Shown one piece after another: positions 7,347 to 13,797 of a stretch of 13,797 nucleotides of DNA. Source of the DNA: Clostridium sp. CAG:575 (GTDB taxonomy: Bacteria; Bacillota; Clostridia; TANB77; CAG-508); assembly GCA_000435535.1 (NCBI GenBank), contig FR884547.1, positions 4,953 to 18,749 on the forward strand, in the 5' to 3' direction. Positions within the stretch are counted from its first letter, which is position 1; each line of letters starts with the position of its first letter. Made by a program: the position numbers and the translations under genes. Under the pieces are notes generated by a model. The model was not told where the DNA came from, did not search any database, and saw nothing but the letters and a program-made list of their open reading frames with translations.

Positions 7347-7613
7347 TTACTCCAATCCTTTTATTTTTATAATTTCTCCATCATTATTTAAAGCATACCA
7401 TGCAGCATTTAATTCATCCTGATGTAATTCTATCCATGCTTCGACTAATTTTCTTTGTTTTTTTGGAATTTTTCCATCTAATGTCTTTCCATTTAATGTT
7501 ATTGACATTTCATATTCATTATATTTTATATGTATATGAGGTTCATTATGATGCCCTCCAATTTCTGCATACATATAAATTAATATTCCATAAAATTGTG
7601 ATATTAACGGCAT
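7347..7613 (-). CDS. DUF4160 family protein
   Basis: 88 aa with the family features: N-terminal MPLISQFYGILIYMY, the H-rich segment GGHHNEPHIHIKYNEYEMSI (19-38) and the helix RKLVEAWIELHQDELNAAWYAL (54-75). The His cluster suggests a metal or nucleic-acid site, but no activity is established to my knowledge. A very strong AAAGGAGG site precedes the ATG. It is the first gene after the promoter at 7791-7819, so it leads the rsgA-ispG-ispH-rpe operon. With the adjacent DUF2442 gene it resembles a type II toxin-antitoxin cassette, which remains a hypothesis. Confidence 0.88.
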   Translation of the reverse strand: MPLISQFYGILIYMYAEIGGHHNEPHIHIKYNEYEMSITLNGKTLDGKIPKKQRKLVEAWIELHQDELNAAWYALNNDGEIIKIKGLE

Positions 7614-7649
7614 ATTACCTCCTTTATTATAGCATTATACTTTTTTTTT

Positions 7650-7667
7650 TTCAATTATTTAATTGAA
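7650..7667. repeat. 18-bp palindrome upstream of the DUF4160 gene
   Basis: TTCAATTA-TT-TAATTGAA is perfectly symmetric and lies 37-54 nt before the DUF4160 start. Just downstream on the minus strand are an A tract and two TATAAT hexamers (7639-7634 and 7631-7626). It could be an operator for an autoregulating pair, but palindromes of A and T arise easily in such DNA. Confidence 0.4.
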
Positions 7668-7790
7668 TTTGTAAGATTTAATTTTTTTAATTTTCCAGGA
7701 TTTTTTTATATTAGAATATTAAAATTTTTGATTAAAATATGTTGATTTAATAAATTTGCTTTCAATTTTTCCTATAGCTATATTGCACTT

Positions 7791-7819
7791 ATATTACTCC
7801 CTTTTTATTTTTTTGTCAA
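7791..7819 (-). promoter_or_regulatory. Promoter of the DUF4160-DUF2442-rsgA-ispG-ispH-rpe operon
   Basis: On the minus strand a perfect TTGACA (7819-7814), a 17-bp spacer, then TAATAT (7796-7791). The transcript would start near 7784 and carry a leader of about 170 nt before the DUF4160 ATG. That leader is extremely AT-rich, and I see no stable structure in it apart from the 18-bp palindrome. The promoter lies downstream of the pknB terminator, so the operon has its own start. Confidence 0.75.
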
Positions 7820-7872
7820 GCATTTAATAATAAAGGAAAGAAAGAATAAGGGAGTGAAAGAAAACAAAAAGC

Positions 7873-7902
7873 AAAAAACTTCTGCAATCACAGAAGTTTT
7901 TT
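7873..7902. terminator. Terminator downstream of pknB
   Basis: AAAAAACTTCTG (7873-7884) and CAGAAGTTTTTT (7891-7902) form a perfect 12-bp stem with a 6-nt loop. On the minus strand the stem runs into TTTTTTGCTTTTTG. It lies 37 nt after the pknB stop and is symmetric enough to work in both directions. With the promoter at 7791-7819 it splits the classic prpC-pknB-rsgA block into two transcription units. Confidence 0.92.
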
Positions 7903-7939
7903 TATTATTTTGTTTCTTCAAGTTTAATTATTAAATTTT

Positions 7940-9925
7940 TTATTCAGCTGTATAAGAACTTACATTACTATAAACTAATGTATATCCTCCATCATTTTTT
8001 AATATATCATCAATATATACTTTAACAGTAGTTGTTCCTGTTCCCTTAGCATTTCCAACGGCTACAGCAGTTTCAGAAGCCTTTACCTTCTTTGAATAGA
8101 TTGTATCTTCCCCAACTGTTACTCTTAATGTTACTTCTTTAACTTTTTTATCATTTTTATCTTTTTCTTCTTCTGATGTTGAAGTTTCATAAATATCGCC
8201 ATCTAATAATGATTTTACATTTACTGTTATTGGAACAGTTTTTGTTTCAGCTAATTTGTTTACTGTTATAGTTACTGTTGTACCTTCATCAATTACTTTT
8301 CCAACTTCTATTGATTGTGTTAAAACAACTCCATTATCTTTTGATTTATCTTCGCTTGAACCAATATTTACTACTAATCCTAATTTTTCTAGTGTTGTTT
8401 TTGCATCTGCTTCTGTTTTTCCTTTTACGTCTATCATTGTTACTTGTTTTATTCCAGTTCCTGTGCTTACATGTATTTTTACAGTGTCTCCAGCATTAGC
8501 TTCTGTATTAGCATCTGTTTCTTGGCTTATAACATAACCTTCTTCTACTTTTTTACTCGTTTCTTCTACTATTTCAGCTTTTAATTTGGCTTCTTCTAAT
8601 GCTTTTACGGCTTCGTCTTCTTGCATTCCAACAACTTTTGGTACAGTTGTTTTTTCAGCCCCTTTACTTATAACAACTTTTACAGTACTTCCTTCTTTTA
8701 CATTATTATATTTTTCTGTATAAGTTGGGTCTTGGCTTATAATGCAATCTTTTTCTACTTCTGCATTGTATTCTTCTGATTTAATTTCAAACTTCAATTT
8801 TAAATCTTCTATTGTTTTTTGGGCTTCTTCTTTTGATAATCCAACTACATTTGGTAAACTTACTTCTTTTGGATTTGTTACATTTAAGAATAATATTGTT
8901 CCACCAAAAGCTAAGAAGAATAATATTACTAACCCTAAAAATGTGCTTAGTTTTTTATGTTTTTTTATAAATCCTACAAATTTATTTTGTTTTTTATTAT
9001 TTTTCTGTTTTCTTTGTTCTCTTTCTAATTCTTCTGTTGATATTCTTTGTGTTCTTGCTGTTGGATCATAGTCATCATTTGATACAAAATCTCCATTTGG
9101 ATTTTTTAATGCCATTCTTAAATCTTGTAACATTTCTGTACTTGTTTGATATCTAAACATTGGGTCTTTCTTTAATGCTTTTAATATTATTTGATTTATT
9201 GATTCTGGCAAGTTTGGATTTTCTTCTATAGGTGGAACAGGTTCTTCTTGCATATGTTTTAATGCAACAGATACTGGTGTATCTGCATCAAATGGAACTT
9301 TTCCTGTAACCATTTCATACATTACAACTCCTAAAGAATATAAATCTGATTTTGCATCTGTGTATCCACCTCTTGCGTGTTCTGGCGAAAAATAATGTAC
9401 TGAGCCTATTGTTGTTCCAAAAGCAGTTATTGTTGAATTTGAAACTGCCTTTGCTATTCCAAAATCTGTTACTTTTGCTATTCCATCTTCTGTTATTATT
9501 ATGTTATGAGGTTTTATATCTCTATGAATTATATTGTTTTTATGTGCCATTTCTAATGCTGATGCAATTTGTATTGCAACATTAACAGACCATTTCCATG
9601 GTAGTGGTCCTCTTTCCTCTGTAATAATTTCTTTTAATGTTTTTCCTTGAATTAGTTCCATTACAATATAATAAATTCCATTATCTACACCAACATCAAA
9701 AATTGATACAATATTTGGATGTGTTAATCTTGCTGCTGATTGTGCTTCTGTTTCAAATCTTTTTATAAATTCCTCATCTGTTGTAAACTCATCCCTAAGT
9801 ATTTTTACAGCTACATATCTTTTTAAAACTAGGTCTGTTGCTTTATATACTGTTGCCATCCCACCATTTCCTATCTTTTTTATCATCTCGTATCTGTTTC
9901 CTAATACTCTTCCTTCTAAATTCAT
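7940..9925 (-). CDS. pknB: PASTA-domain Ser/Thr protein kinase (PrkC/Stk type)
   Basis: Membrane kinase that senses peptidoglycan fragments or lipid II outside and phosphorylates wall, division and translation proteins inside. The 661 aa comprise a Hanks-type kinase (about 10-270), a juxtamembrane basic linker, one membrane segment (about 328-349), three PASTA domains (about 354-421, 426-488, 494-557) and a C-terminal domain (558-661). The kinase has G-loop GNGGMATVY, K41 (VAVK), HRDIKPHN (134-141), DFG (154-156), a Ser/Thr-rich activation loop (162-175) and SPEHARGG. The C-terminal domain is probably Ig-like. All catalytic residues are present. AAGGAGAG precedes the ATG. It follows prpC by 36 nt, and its own phosphatase gene lies first in the transcript. 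Confidence 0.97.
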   Translation of the reverse strand: MNLEGRVLGNRYEMIKKIGNGGMATVYKATDLVLKRYVAVKILRDEFTTDEEFIKRFETEAQSAARLTHPNIVSIFDVGVDNGIYYIVMELIQGKTLKEIITEERGPLPWKWSVNVAIQIASALEMAHKNNIIHRDIKPHNIIITEDGIAKVTDFGIAKAVSNSTITAFGTTIGSVHYFSPEHARGGYTDAKSDLYSLGVVMYEMVTGKVPFDADTPVSVALKHMQEEPVPPIEENPNLPESINQIILKALKKDPMFRYQTSTEMLQDLRMALKNPNGDFVSNDDYDPTARTQRISTEELEREQRKQKNNKKQNKFVGFIKKHKKLSTFLGLVILFFLAFGGTILFLNVTNPKEVSLPNVVGLSKEEAQKTIEDLKLKFEIKSEEYNAEVEKDCIISQDPTYTEKYNNVKEGSTVKVVISKGAEKTTVPKVVGMQEDEAVKALEEAKLKAEIVEETSKKVEEGYVISQETDANTEANAGDTVKIHVSTGTGIKQVTMIDVKGKTEADAKTTLEKLGLVVNIGSSEDKSKDNGVVLTQSIEVGKVIDEGTTVTITVNKLAETKTVPITVNVKSLLDGDIYETSTSEEEKDKNDKKVKEVTLRVTVGEDTIYSKKVKASETAVAVGNAKGTGTTTVKVYIDDILKNDGGYTLVYSNVSSYTAE

Positions 9926-9961
9926 ATTTAATCTCTCCTTAAATGTATTTAAAGTTGACTG

Positions 9962-10696
9962 CTATATATTTTTTATTACTACTACTGTGATATTGTCATA
10001 TCCTCCGTTATTGTTTGCAAGTTCTACTAAATCTTTTGGCGCTTGTTCTATGTTTTTACTTGCCATTTTGTATATTGTTTCTTGGTCTACCATATTTGTT
10101 AATCCATCTGAACACATAATTAAAATGTCATCTTTTAAAAATCCTTTTACCATTACATCTGGTTCAACAAAAGCATTACATCCTAATGCTTTCATTAACA
10201 TGTTTTTTTGCGGATGATGTGCAGCTTCTTCTTTTGTTATTGTTCCATCAGCTACTAATTTTTGTACATAACTATGGTCCTGTGTTAATTTTCTGATAAA
10301 CTCTTTCCTTATTCTGTATATTCTACTATCTCCTACATGTCCAATATAAACTTTATTATTGTATATTAAACAAATTTCTAAGGTAGTACCCATTCCTTGT
10401 AATTCTGCATTTTCTTTTGATTTTTCATATACTACCATATTTGCATATTCCATGCTACTTCCTAATAATTGTATTATACTGTCTCTATCTTTTTCTATTT
10501 CTTTAAAATTATTTTCTATATAATTTTTTGCTGTTTGAACTGCTAATTTACTTGCTATTTCGCCTCCATTATATCCTCCCATTCCATCTGCAAGTAGATA
10601 TAATTGAACTTCATCTAATGAATTTGAAATGTAGTAATAATCTTGGTTCATTTCTCTTACTTTTCCTAAGTCTGATTTTGCATAAGCTTTTATCAT
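9962..10696 (-). CDS. prpC: PP2C-family protein phosphatase (PrpC/Stp)
   Basis: Soluble metal-dependent phosphatase that reverses phosphorylation by the adjacent kinase. 244 aa, typical length. The PPM motifs appear in order: NQD with D19, LADGMGG with D37-G38, GMGTTLE (101-107), GHVGDSRIYRI (119-129), LTQDHS (137-142), CSDGLT with D197, and GGYDNITVVVI with D234, so all metal-binding acids are present. The ATG follows TAGAGGTGG. The promoter at 10751-10779 precedes it. The usual upstream neighbours in Firmicutes (fmt, rlmN) are absent; an insertion sequence and then an extracellular repeat protein gene lie upstream instead. Confidence 0.97.
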   Translation of the reverse strand: MIKAYAKSDLGKVREMNQDYYYISNSLDEVQLYLLADGMGGYNGGEIASKLAVQTAKNYIENNFKEIEKDRDSIIQLLGSSMEYANMVVYEKSKENAELQGMGTTLEICLIYNNKVYIGHVGDSRIYRIRKEFIRKLTQDHSYVQKLVADGTITKEEAAHHPQKNMLMKALGCNAFVEPDVMVKGFLKDDILIMCSDGLTNMVDQETIYKMASKNIEQAPKDLVELANNNGGYDNITVVVIKNI

Positions 10697-10750
10697 TTTT
10701 CCACCTCTATTCTTTGTGTATCTTTTAGCTTATCTTTTTATACATTTTTA

Positions 10751-10779
10751 TTTATATCACAATTTATTGTTTTTTGCAA
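10751..10779 (-). promoter_or_regulatory. Promoter of prpC-pknB, abutting the IS target duplication
   Basis: On the minus strand TTGCAA (10779-10774), a 17-bp spacer, then TATAAA (10756-10751). The -35 hexamer touches the left 19-bp direct repeat (from 10779). The IS therefore sits directly upstream of the promoter and leaves it intact, with the duplicated AT-rich target in the UP-element position. Confidence 0.6.
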
Positions 10780-10797
10780 TATTTTATATAAAGTCTT
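10779..10797. repeat. Left 19-bp direct repeat flanking the IS (target duplication)
   Basis: ATATTTTATATAAAGTCTT is identical to 11932-11950. The match stops at both edges, as expected for a target-site duplication. Long duplications are known for IS1202-type elements (I recall 27 bp for the founding pneumococcal copy). Confidence 0.88.
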
Positions 10798-10801
10798 TAT
10801 G

Positions 10802-10853
10802 AATAATTTATGATATGATCACCCCATAAAAATAATTTATGAAAAGTTCACCC
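10802..10853 (+). repeat. Left IS end: two tandem 23-bp motifs
   Basis: Copies at 10802-10824 and 10831-10853 agree at 20 of 23 positions (differences only in the middle six bases), with a 29-nt period. The outer copy pairs with the right outer copy as an inverted repeat, 18 of 23. These look like paired transposase-binding sites. Confidence 0.85.
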
Positions 10854-10872
10854 ACCATGATATAATGGAGGT

Positions 10873-11796
10873 ATGAGAACAGAAATGAGTAAAAAAGGCT
10901 ATAAAAGCCCAAGAAAACATAAGAAAATTAAGGTACATAATAGACGTAAAGAACATTCTTCAGAAGGAGAACTTTTACAAGTTGATGGTACACCACACCA
11001 ATTCTTTTATTGAGATAATAAAATGTATTGTTTACATGGTTTTATAGATGATGCAACACATCAAATTACAGGGCTATATTTATCAGAAAATGAATGCATG
11101 CAAGGTTATTTAGAAGTTACAAGACAAACATTAAAAAATTTTGGAATACCATTAGCATTGTATGCAGATGGTTCAAGTATTTTCTTTCCAAAAGATAAAG
11201 AATTAACAATAGAAGAACAGTTAGCAGGAATAACAAAACCATCAACGCAATATGGAAGAATGATGAATGAATTAAATGTAAAATTAATCCATGCAGGATC
11301 TTCACAAGCAAAAGTCAGAGTTGAAAGATTATGGAATACACTACATGATAGACTAAAAACAGAATTTAGAGTTAATTAAATAACAACACTAGAAGAAGCA
11401 AATAAATTTTTAATAAAATATATTCCGAAATTTAATAAAAAATTTGGTATAGAAGCAGAAAATAAAAAAAGTTCATTTTTAAAATTACCAAAATATGTTA
11501 ATCTTGATTACATTCTTTCAGTAAAATATACAAGAACAGTAGATGTTAGTAATTGTATAAGCATTAGTGGAACAACATTTTTAATAGAAACAAAAGAAAT
11601 ACTTCATAAAAAGAAGGTTGAAATATGTATAAGTAAAAGAATTGGAATGAAAGTACGATTTAATGATAAATGGTATAAAATAACACCAATTTCTATTCAA
11701 AATAAGAAAAGCCTTAAATCAAACGATTCTGTTGAAGCAATTATACAAAACTTTGTATATTTAAATTACCTAAAGAATGAAAGATTATCGGCTTAA
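10873..11796 (+). pseudogene. Broken DDE transposase of the IS1202/ISNCY type
   Basis: One reading frame of 308 codons interrupted by TGA at 11011-11013 (codon 47) and TAA at 11377-11379. Through both stops it reads as the catalytic domain: basic KSPRKHKKIKVHNRRK, GELLQVDGTPHQFF with the first Asp, LHGFIDDATHQITGLY, ALYADGSSIFF with the second Asp, TIEEQLAGITKPSTQYGRMM, QAKVRVERLW with the Glu, then ITTLEEANKFL and a C-terminal beta domain. QAKVRVER replaces the usual QAKGRxER. The N-terminal helix-turn-helix region (about 100-130 aa in relatives) is missing. A TATAAT (10861-10866) and GGAGGT lie directly before the first ATG, as if the original promoter and ribosome site were joined to mid-gene by a deletion. 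No functional protein is expected. Confidence 0.88.
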
Positions 11797-11841
11797 CATG
11801 AGAACAATCTAATAATACAATAAATTTATGATAAAGTCAAA

Positions 11842-11869
11842 GGATGTGTCAAAAAAATTTGGCACATCC
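11842..11869. repeat. Subterminal hairpin inside the IS right end
   Basis: GGATGTG-TCAAA and TTTGG-CACATCC form a 12-bp stem (one G-T pair) around an AAAA loop, 45 nt after the transposase stop. There is no T tract, so it is not a classic terminator. It may limit transcription passing through the element end or assist transposition. Confidence 0.7.
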
Positions 11870-11870
11870 A

Positions 11871-11928
11871 GGGTGAACGAATCATAAATTAATTTTATCG
11901 ATTTAGGGTGTCCTAATCAAAAATTATT
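11871..11928 (-). repeat. Right IS end: two inverted 21-23-bp motifs
   Basis: Read on the minus strand, the outer copy is 11928-11906 (AATAATTT...CACCC) and the inner copy is 11891-11871 (TAATTTATGA...GTTCACCC, 18 of 21 identical to the left inner copy). Spacing between the two copies differs by a few bases from the left end. Confidence 0.85.
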
Positions 11929-11931
11929 GAC

Positions 11932-11950
11932 ATATTTTATATAAAGTCTT
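11932..11950. repeat. Right 19-bp direct repeat flanking the IS
   Basis: Identical to 10779-10797. It lies 7 nt past the stop of the repeat-protein gene (11958). The insertion therefore did not damage that gene but cut it off from prpC, which would have started about 108 bp downstream. Confidence 0.88.
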
Positions 11951-11957
11951 ATTTATT

Positions 11958-13775
11958 TTATAACAATTTTATTTCATATATATAACTTTTCGCTCTATTT
12001 CCATCTGTATATTTCCAAGTTATTTTCTTAGTATTTTCTGGTATAGTGTATGTTTTATCAAAAGTACCATTAGCATCTGAATATTCACTAATAATTTCAT
12101 TTGATTCATTTAGAAATCTTATATTCACTCTTGAATATAAATCAGCTACAAATTTGACATTTATTTCTTTATTCCATATATCTGAATCAACATATAAAAC
12201 TTTATCATATGCAATTGCTTTTGTGCTTTCATCATTATCATATGCTTCTTTATCTAATATGTCTGTCAATTCGTTTTTATATATCAATACTATTGAATCT
12301 CTTTTATTTTTATCTATAATCTTAGCATATACTGTTTGTCCATACTCTAAACTTATTCCCTCTTCTGGATAATCTGTCCATGTAATGTTATCATAACTAT
12401 ATAATTTTTCAACTGCTGTTTCAAAATATTGTATTTTATATTTTTCTTTATTTTCTATTTTTGATGATGTCATATGTGGATACATATCTTCTATACTGCC
12501 TACTGGCGTTGTTTCAATATTTATTTCGTATATATCACAAATATATGAATGTCCTTCATTAGTCATTACAATTTTTATCCATTTTGCGTTTTCAGGAATA
12601 GTTAAGTTTAAATAATCTTTTCCATAACTTGTATGCCAATATCCAGTATTTCCTGTAGCTGTTTCGTTATCTTCTAAATAAAATTTTATATATACATGAT
12701 TCCATGCCGGACAATTTAAAAGTAATTTTACAGAATATCCTTCAAGTCCATCATCTATTCTTATACTTTTGTTTATGATCCTTATTGCAGTATCATTATC
12801 TTCATCATATGCTTCTACAGGTATTATATTGTTACTTAAAACATTATTGCAATTTTGTTTTTTAGATATTTCTAGTCCACTTTCATTTTTTATACTTTTA
12901 GCTATAATATGAGTTTCTTTAGTTTGTATAATTCCTGTATATTCATTCCATGTAACACCGTTATTTAAACTATAATAATTTGTTATATCTGTTCTTTTAT
13001 CAAAATTAATAGTAACGTCTACATCTTGATCTAAATAAACTCCATATTTTCCTAATACAGATATTCTATCACTTCCTGTATATATTATTTCTGGTTCATC
13101 AGCTATATCTACATCTATATTTTTTATCTCTTTGTTTATTAATATTACATTTTTAGCATCATCTTCAATTTTTGCATATATTTTAACAGTTTTTGTTGTA
13201 TTATCTTGTAAATTATTTTTTAATATTTCATATGCATCAATCGCAAACTCTCCACTATATTTTGTCCATTGTCCATTTTCTCCAATCTTATACGTTCTTG
13301 TTTTATTTTCATTACCATAATAATCTATTTTAACATTTCCGTATGTATCTATTTCTTTTTCAGTGCTAACTTGAATATCTATTAAATTATTTCTATATTC
13401 ATCATTTATAGTTATAGTCTTTTGAAATTGTTGTCCTTTGCCATTTATAAATTTAAAAGTATATTCACCATTATTTTCTACTACATAGTCTATTGATACG
13501 CTTTCCTTATTATATGCATTGATTTGTACTTCTTTTCCATTTTCTAAATTATAAACAAACTTATTTATTCCTTGTTCTTCATCTATAGCTGTGATTTTAA
13601 ATTTTAATTTATTATCACTATTTGAATAAACTTCAAATAAAATATCCTGATTTTGTTCTTTGCTAATATATCTACTATTTATTTTATTTATTATATAGTT
13701 CTTTTGAGTAATTATTATAGTAATTATACATAATAATATACTTATTATTATAATTAATAAATACTTCTTTTTCAT
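11958..13775 (-). CDS. Membrane-anchored extracellular protein with two interleaved repeat types
   Basis: I do not recognise a named family. 605 aa; residues 5-23 form one hydrophobic segment after MKKK, a signal anchor or uncleaved signal. The rest should lie outside the membrane. Type 1 module: about 100 aa, at about 319-420 and 508-605, sharing AYDxDxxT, a central V(N/K)xKF-like strand pattern, TIPEN(A/T)K(W/K)I and SYIxxIYEI/SYIYEIKL. Type 2 module: a short Ig-like or chitobiase-C-like unit at about 162-215, 267-304 and 458-495, sharing Y..NG.TW..Y.G and VYAKI.D. No LPXTG sorting signal, protease or hydrolase motif is visible. GGAGGA lies 5 nt before the ATG. It is probably a surface binding or scaffold protein. 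Before the IS insertion it lay directly upstream of prpC-pknB. Confidence 0.85.
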   Translation of the reverse strand: MKKKYLLIIIISILLCIITIIITQKNYIINKINSRYISKEQNQDILFEVYSNSDNKLKFKITAIDEEQGINKFVYNLENGKEVQINAYNKESVSIDYVVENNGEYTFKFINGKGQQFQKTITINDEYRNNLIDIQVSTEKEIDTYGNVKIDYYGNENKTRTYKIGENGQWTKYSGEFAIDAYEILKNNLQDNTTKTVKIYAKIEDDAKNVILINKEIKNIDVDIADEPEIIYTGSDRISVLGKYGVYLDQDVDVTINFDKRTDITNYYSLNNGVTWNEYTGIIQTKETHIIAKSIKNESGLEISKKQNCNNVLSNNIIPVEAYDEDNDTAIRIINKSIRIDDGLEGYSVKLLLNCPAWNHVYIKFYLEDNETATGNTGYWHTSYGKDYLNLTIPENAKWIKIVMTNEGHSYICDIYEINIETTPVGSIEDMYPHMTSSKIENKEKYKIQYFETAVEKLYSYDNITWTDYPEEGISLEYGQTVYAKIIDKNKRDSIVLIYKNELTDILDKEAYDNDESTKAIAYDKVLYVDSDIWNKEINVKFVADLYSRVNIRFLNESNEIISEYSDANGTFDKTYTIPENTKKITWKYTDGNRAKSYIYEIKLL

Positions 13776-13797
13776 TAGAATCCTCCAAATATTATTT

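Larger units (their letters stand above)
10798..11931 (+). mobile_element. Non-autonomous IS1202/ISNCY-type insertion sequence
   Basis: About 1.13 kb between perfect 19-bp direct repeats. Each end carries two copies of a roughly 23-bp motif (AATAATTTATGA, 6 variable nt, CACCC), inverted between the ends. Inside are a degenerate DDE transposase gene and a 12-bp-stem hairpin. IS1202-type elements usually run about 1.4-1.8 kb from memory, so this copy seems to have lost several hundred bases, matching the missing N-terminal helix-turn-helix region of the transposase. The intact ends and fresh target duplication with a dead gene suggest mobilisation in trans by a complete relative elsewhere in the genome. 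Confidence 0.85.

Noticed and set aside
7640..7650. Poly-T tract upstream of DUF4160 as a terminator
   Set aside because: No stable stem lies on the correct side; the AT-only palindrome next to it is weak as an RNA hairpin.
8256..8537. Plus-strand open frames opposite pknB, ispG, rsgA and pheS
   Set aside because: They are shadows of AT-rich coding sequence, low-complexity Leu/Phe/Ser strings without ribosome sites or recognisable domains.
11011..11013. TGA in the transposase read as Trp (alternative code)
   Set aside because: Trp codons in pheS (TGW region) and pknB (PWKW) are TGG, no other gene needs TGA as a sense codon, and the same transposase frame also has a TAA stop.
11117..11311. 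Minus-strand frame inside the IS
   Set aside because: Low-complexity hydrophobic translation of the antisense of the transposase; no ribosome site.
11927..11955. TTGACA formed at the right IS-target junction as an outward promoter
   Set aside because: The hexamer at 11927-11932 is perfect, but the 17-bp-spaced partner TATTTA is poor and it would run antisense into the end of the repeat-protein gene.
1..13797. CRISPR arrays, tRNA or rRNA genes, prophage genes
   Set aside because: No regularly spaced repeats, no tRNA-like cloverleaf or rRNA-like GC-rich segments, and no phage structural genes were seen.

Overview
The window is very AT-rich, uses standard Shine-Dalgarno sites (GGAGG types) and sigma-A promoters, and carries a tRNA-Phe-type T-box leader, a PP2C phosphatase plus PASTA kinase pair, and the MEP isoprenoid genes ispG and ispH. 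Together these point to a low-GC Firmicute, most likely an uncultured member of the Clostridia. Trp codons checked in pheS and pknB are TGG, so the standard bacterial code applies.

Layout. (1) 1-1617, minus strand: pheS behind a long leader with its own promoter, a T-box with a UUC (Phe) specifier, a terminator, and two further strong inverted repeats before the start codon. (2) 1618-3432: a small unrecognised gene (minus) and, divergent from it, a secreted/membrane protein with a bactofilin-like beta-helix (plus), both with good promoters in the 120-bp gap. (3) 3463-7819, minus strand: an apparent operon DUF4160 - DUF2442 - rsgA - ispG - ispH - rpe with a TTGACA promoter at 7791-7819. It ends at a bidirectional terminator shared with the convergent membrane-protein gene. 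(4) 7873-10779, minus strand: prpC - pknB with its own promoter and terminator. (5) 10779-11950: an insertion sequence of the IS1202/ISNCY type. It is flanked by a perfect 19-bp direct repeat and has paired end repeats, but its transposase gene is 5'-deleted and carries two in-frame stops. (6) 11958-13775, minus strand: a large membrane-anchored extracellular protein built from two kinds of repeated module.

How it fits together. Many Firmicutes carry prpC-pknB-rsgA-rpe as a contiguous block. Here the block is kept in order but opened twice. A DUF4160/DUF2442 pair plus a new promoter and terminator separates the kinase from rsgA, and ispG-ispH sits between rsgA and rpe. This places a wall-sensing kinase, a ribosome-assembly GTPase and the last two steps of isoprenoid precursor synthesis (needed for the undecaprenyl carrier of wall synthesis) next to each other. 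The IS landed between the repeat-protein gene and prpC, just upstream of the prpC promoter. The two genes would have been about 108 bp apart before insertion.

I found no clearly new multi-gene system. The most unusual items are the transposition-competent-looking but transposase-dead IS, the layered pheS leader, the DUF4160/DUF2442 pair leading a housekeeping operon, and the two extracellular proteins.
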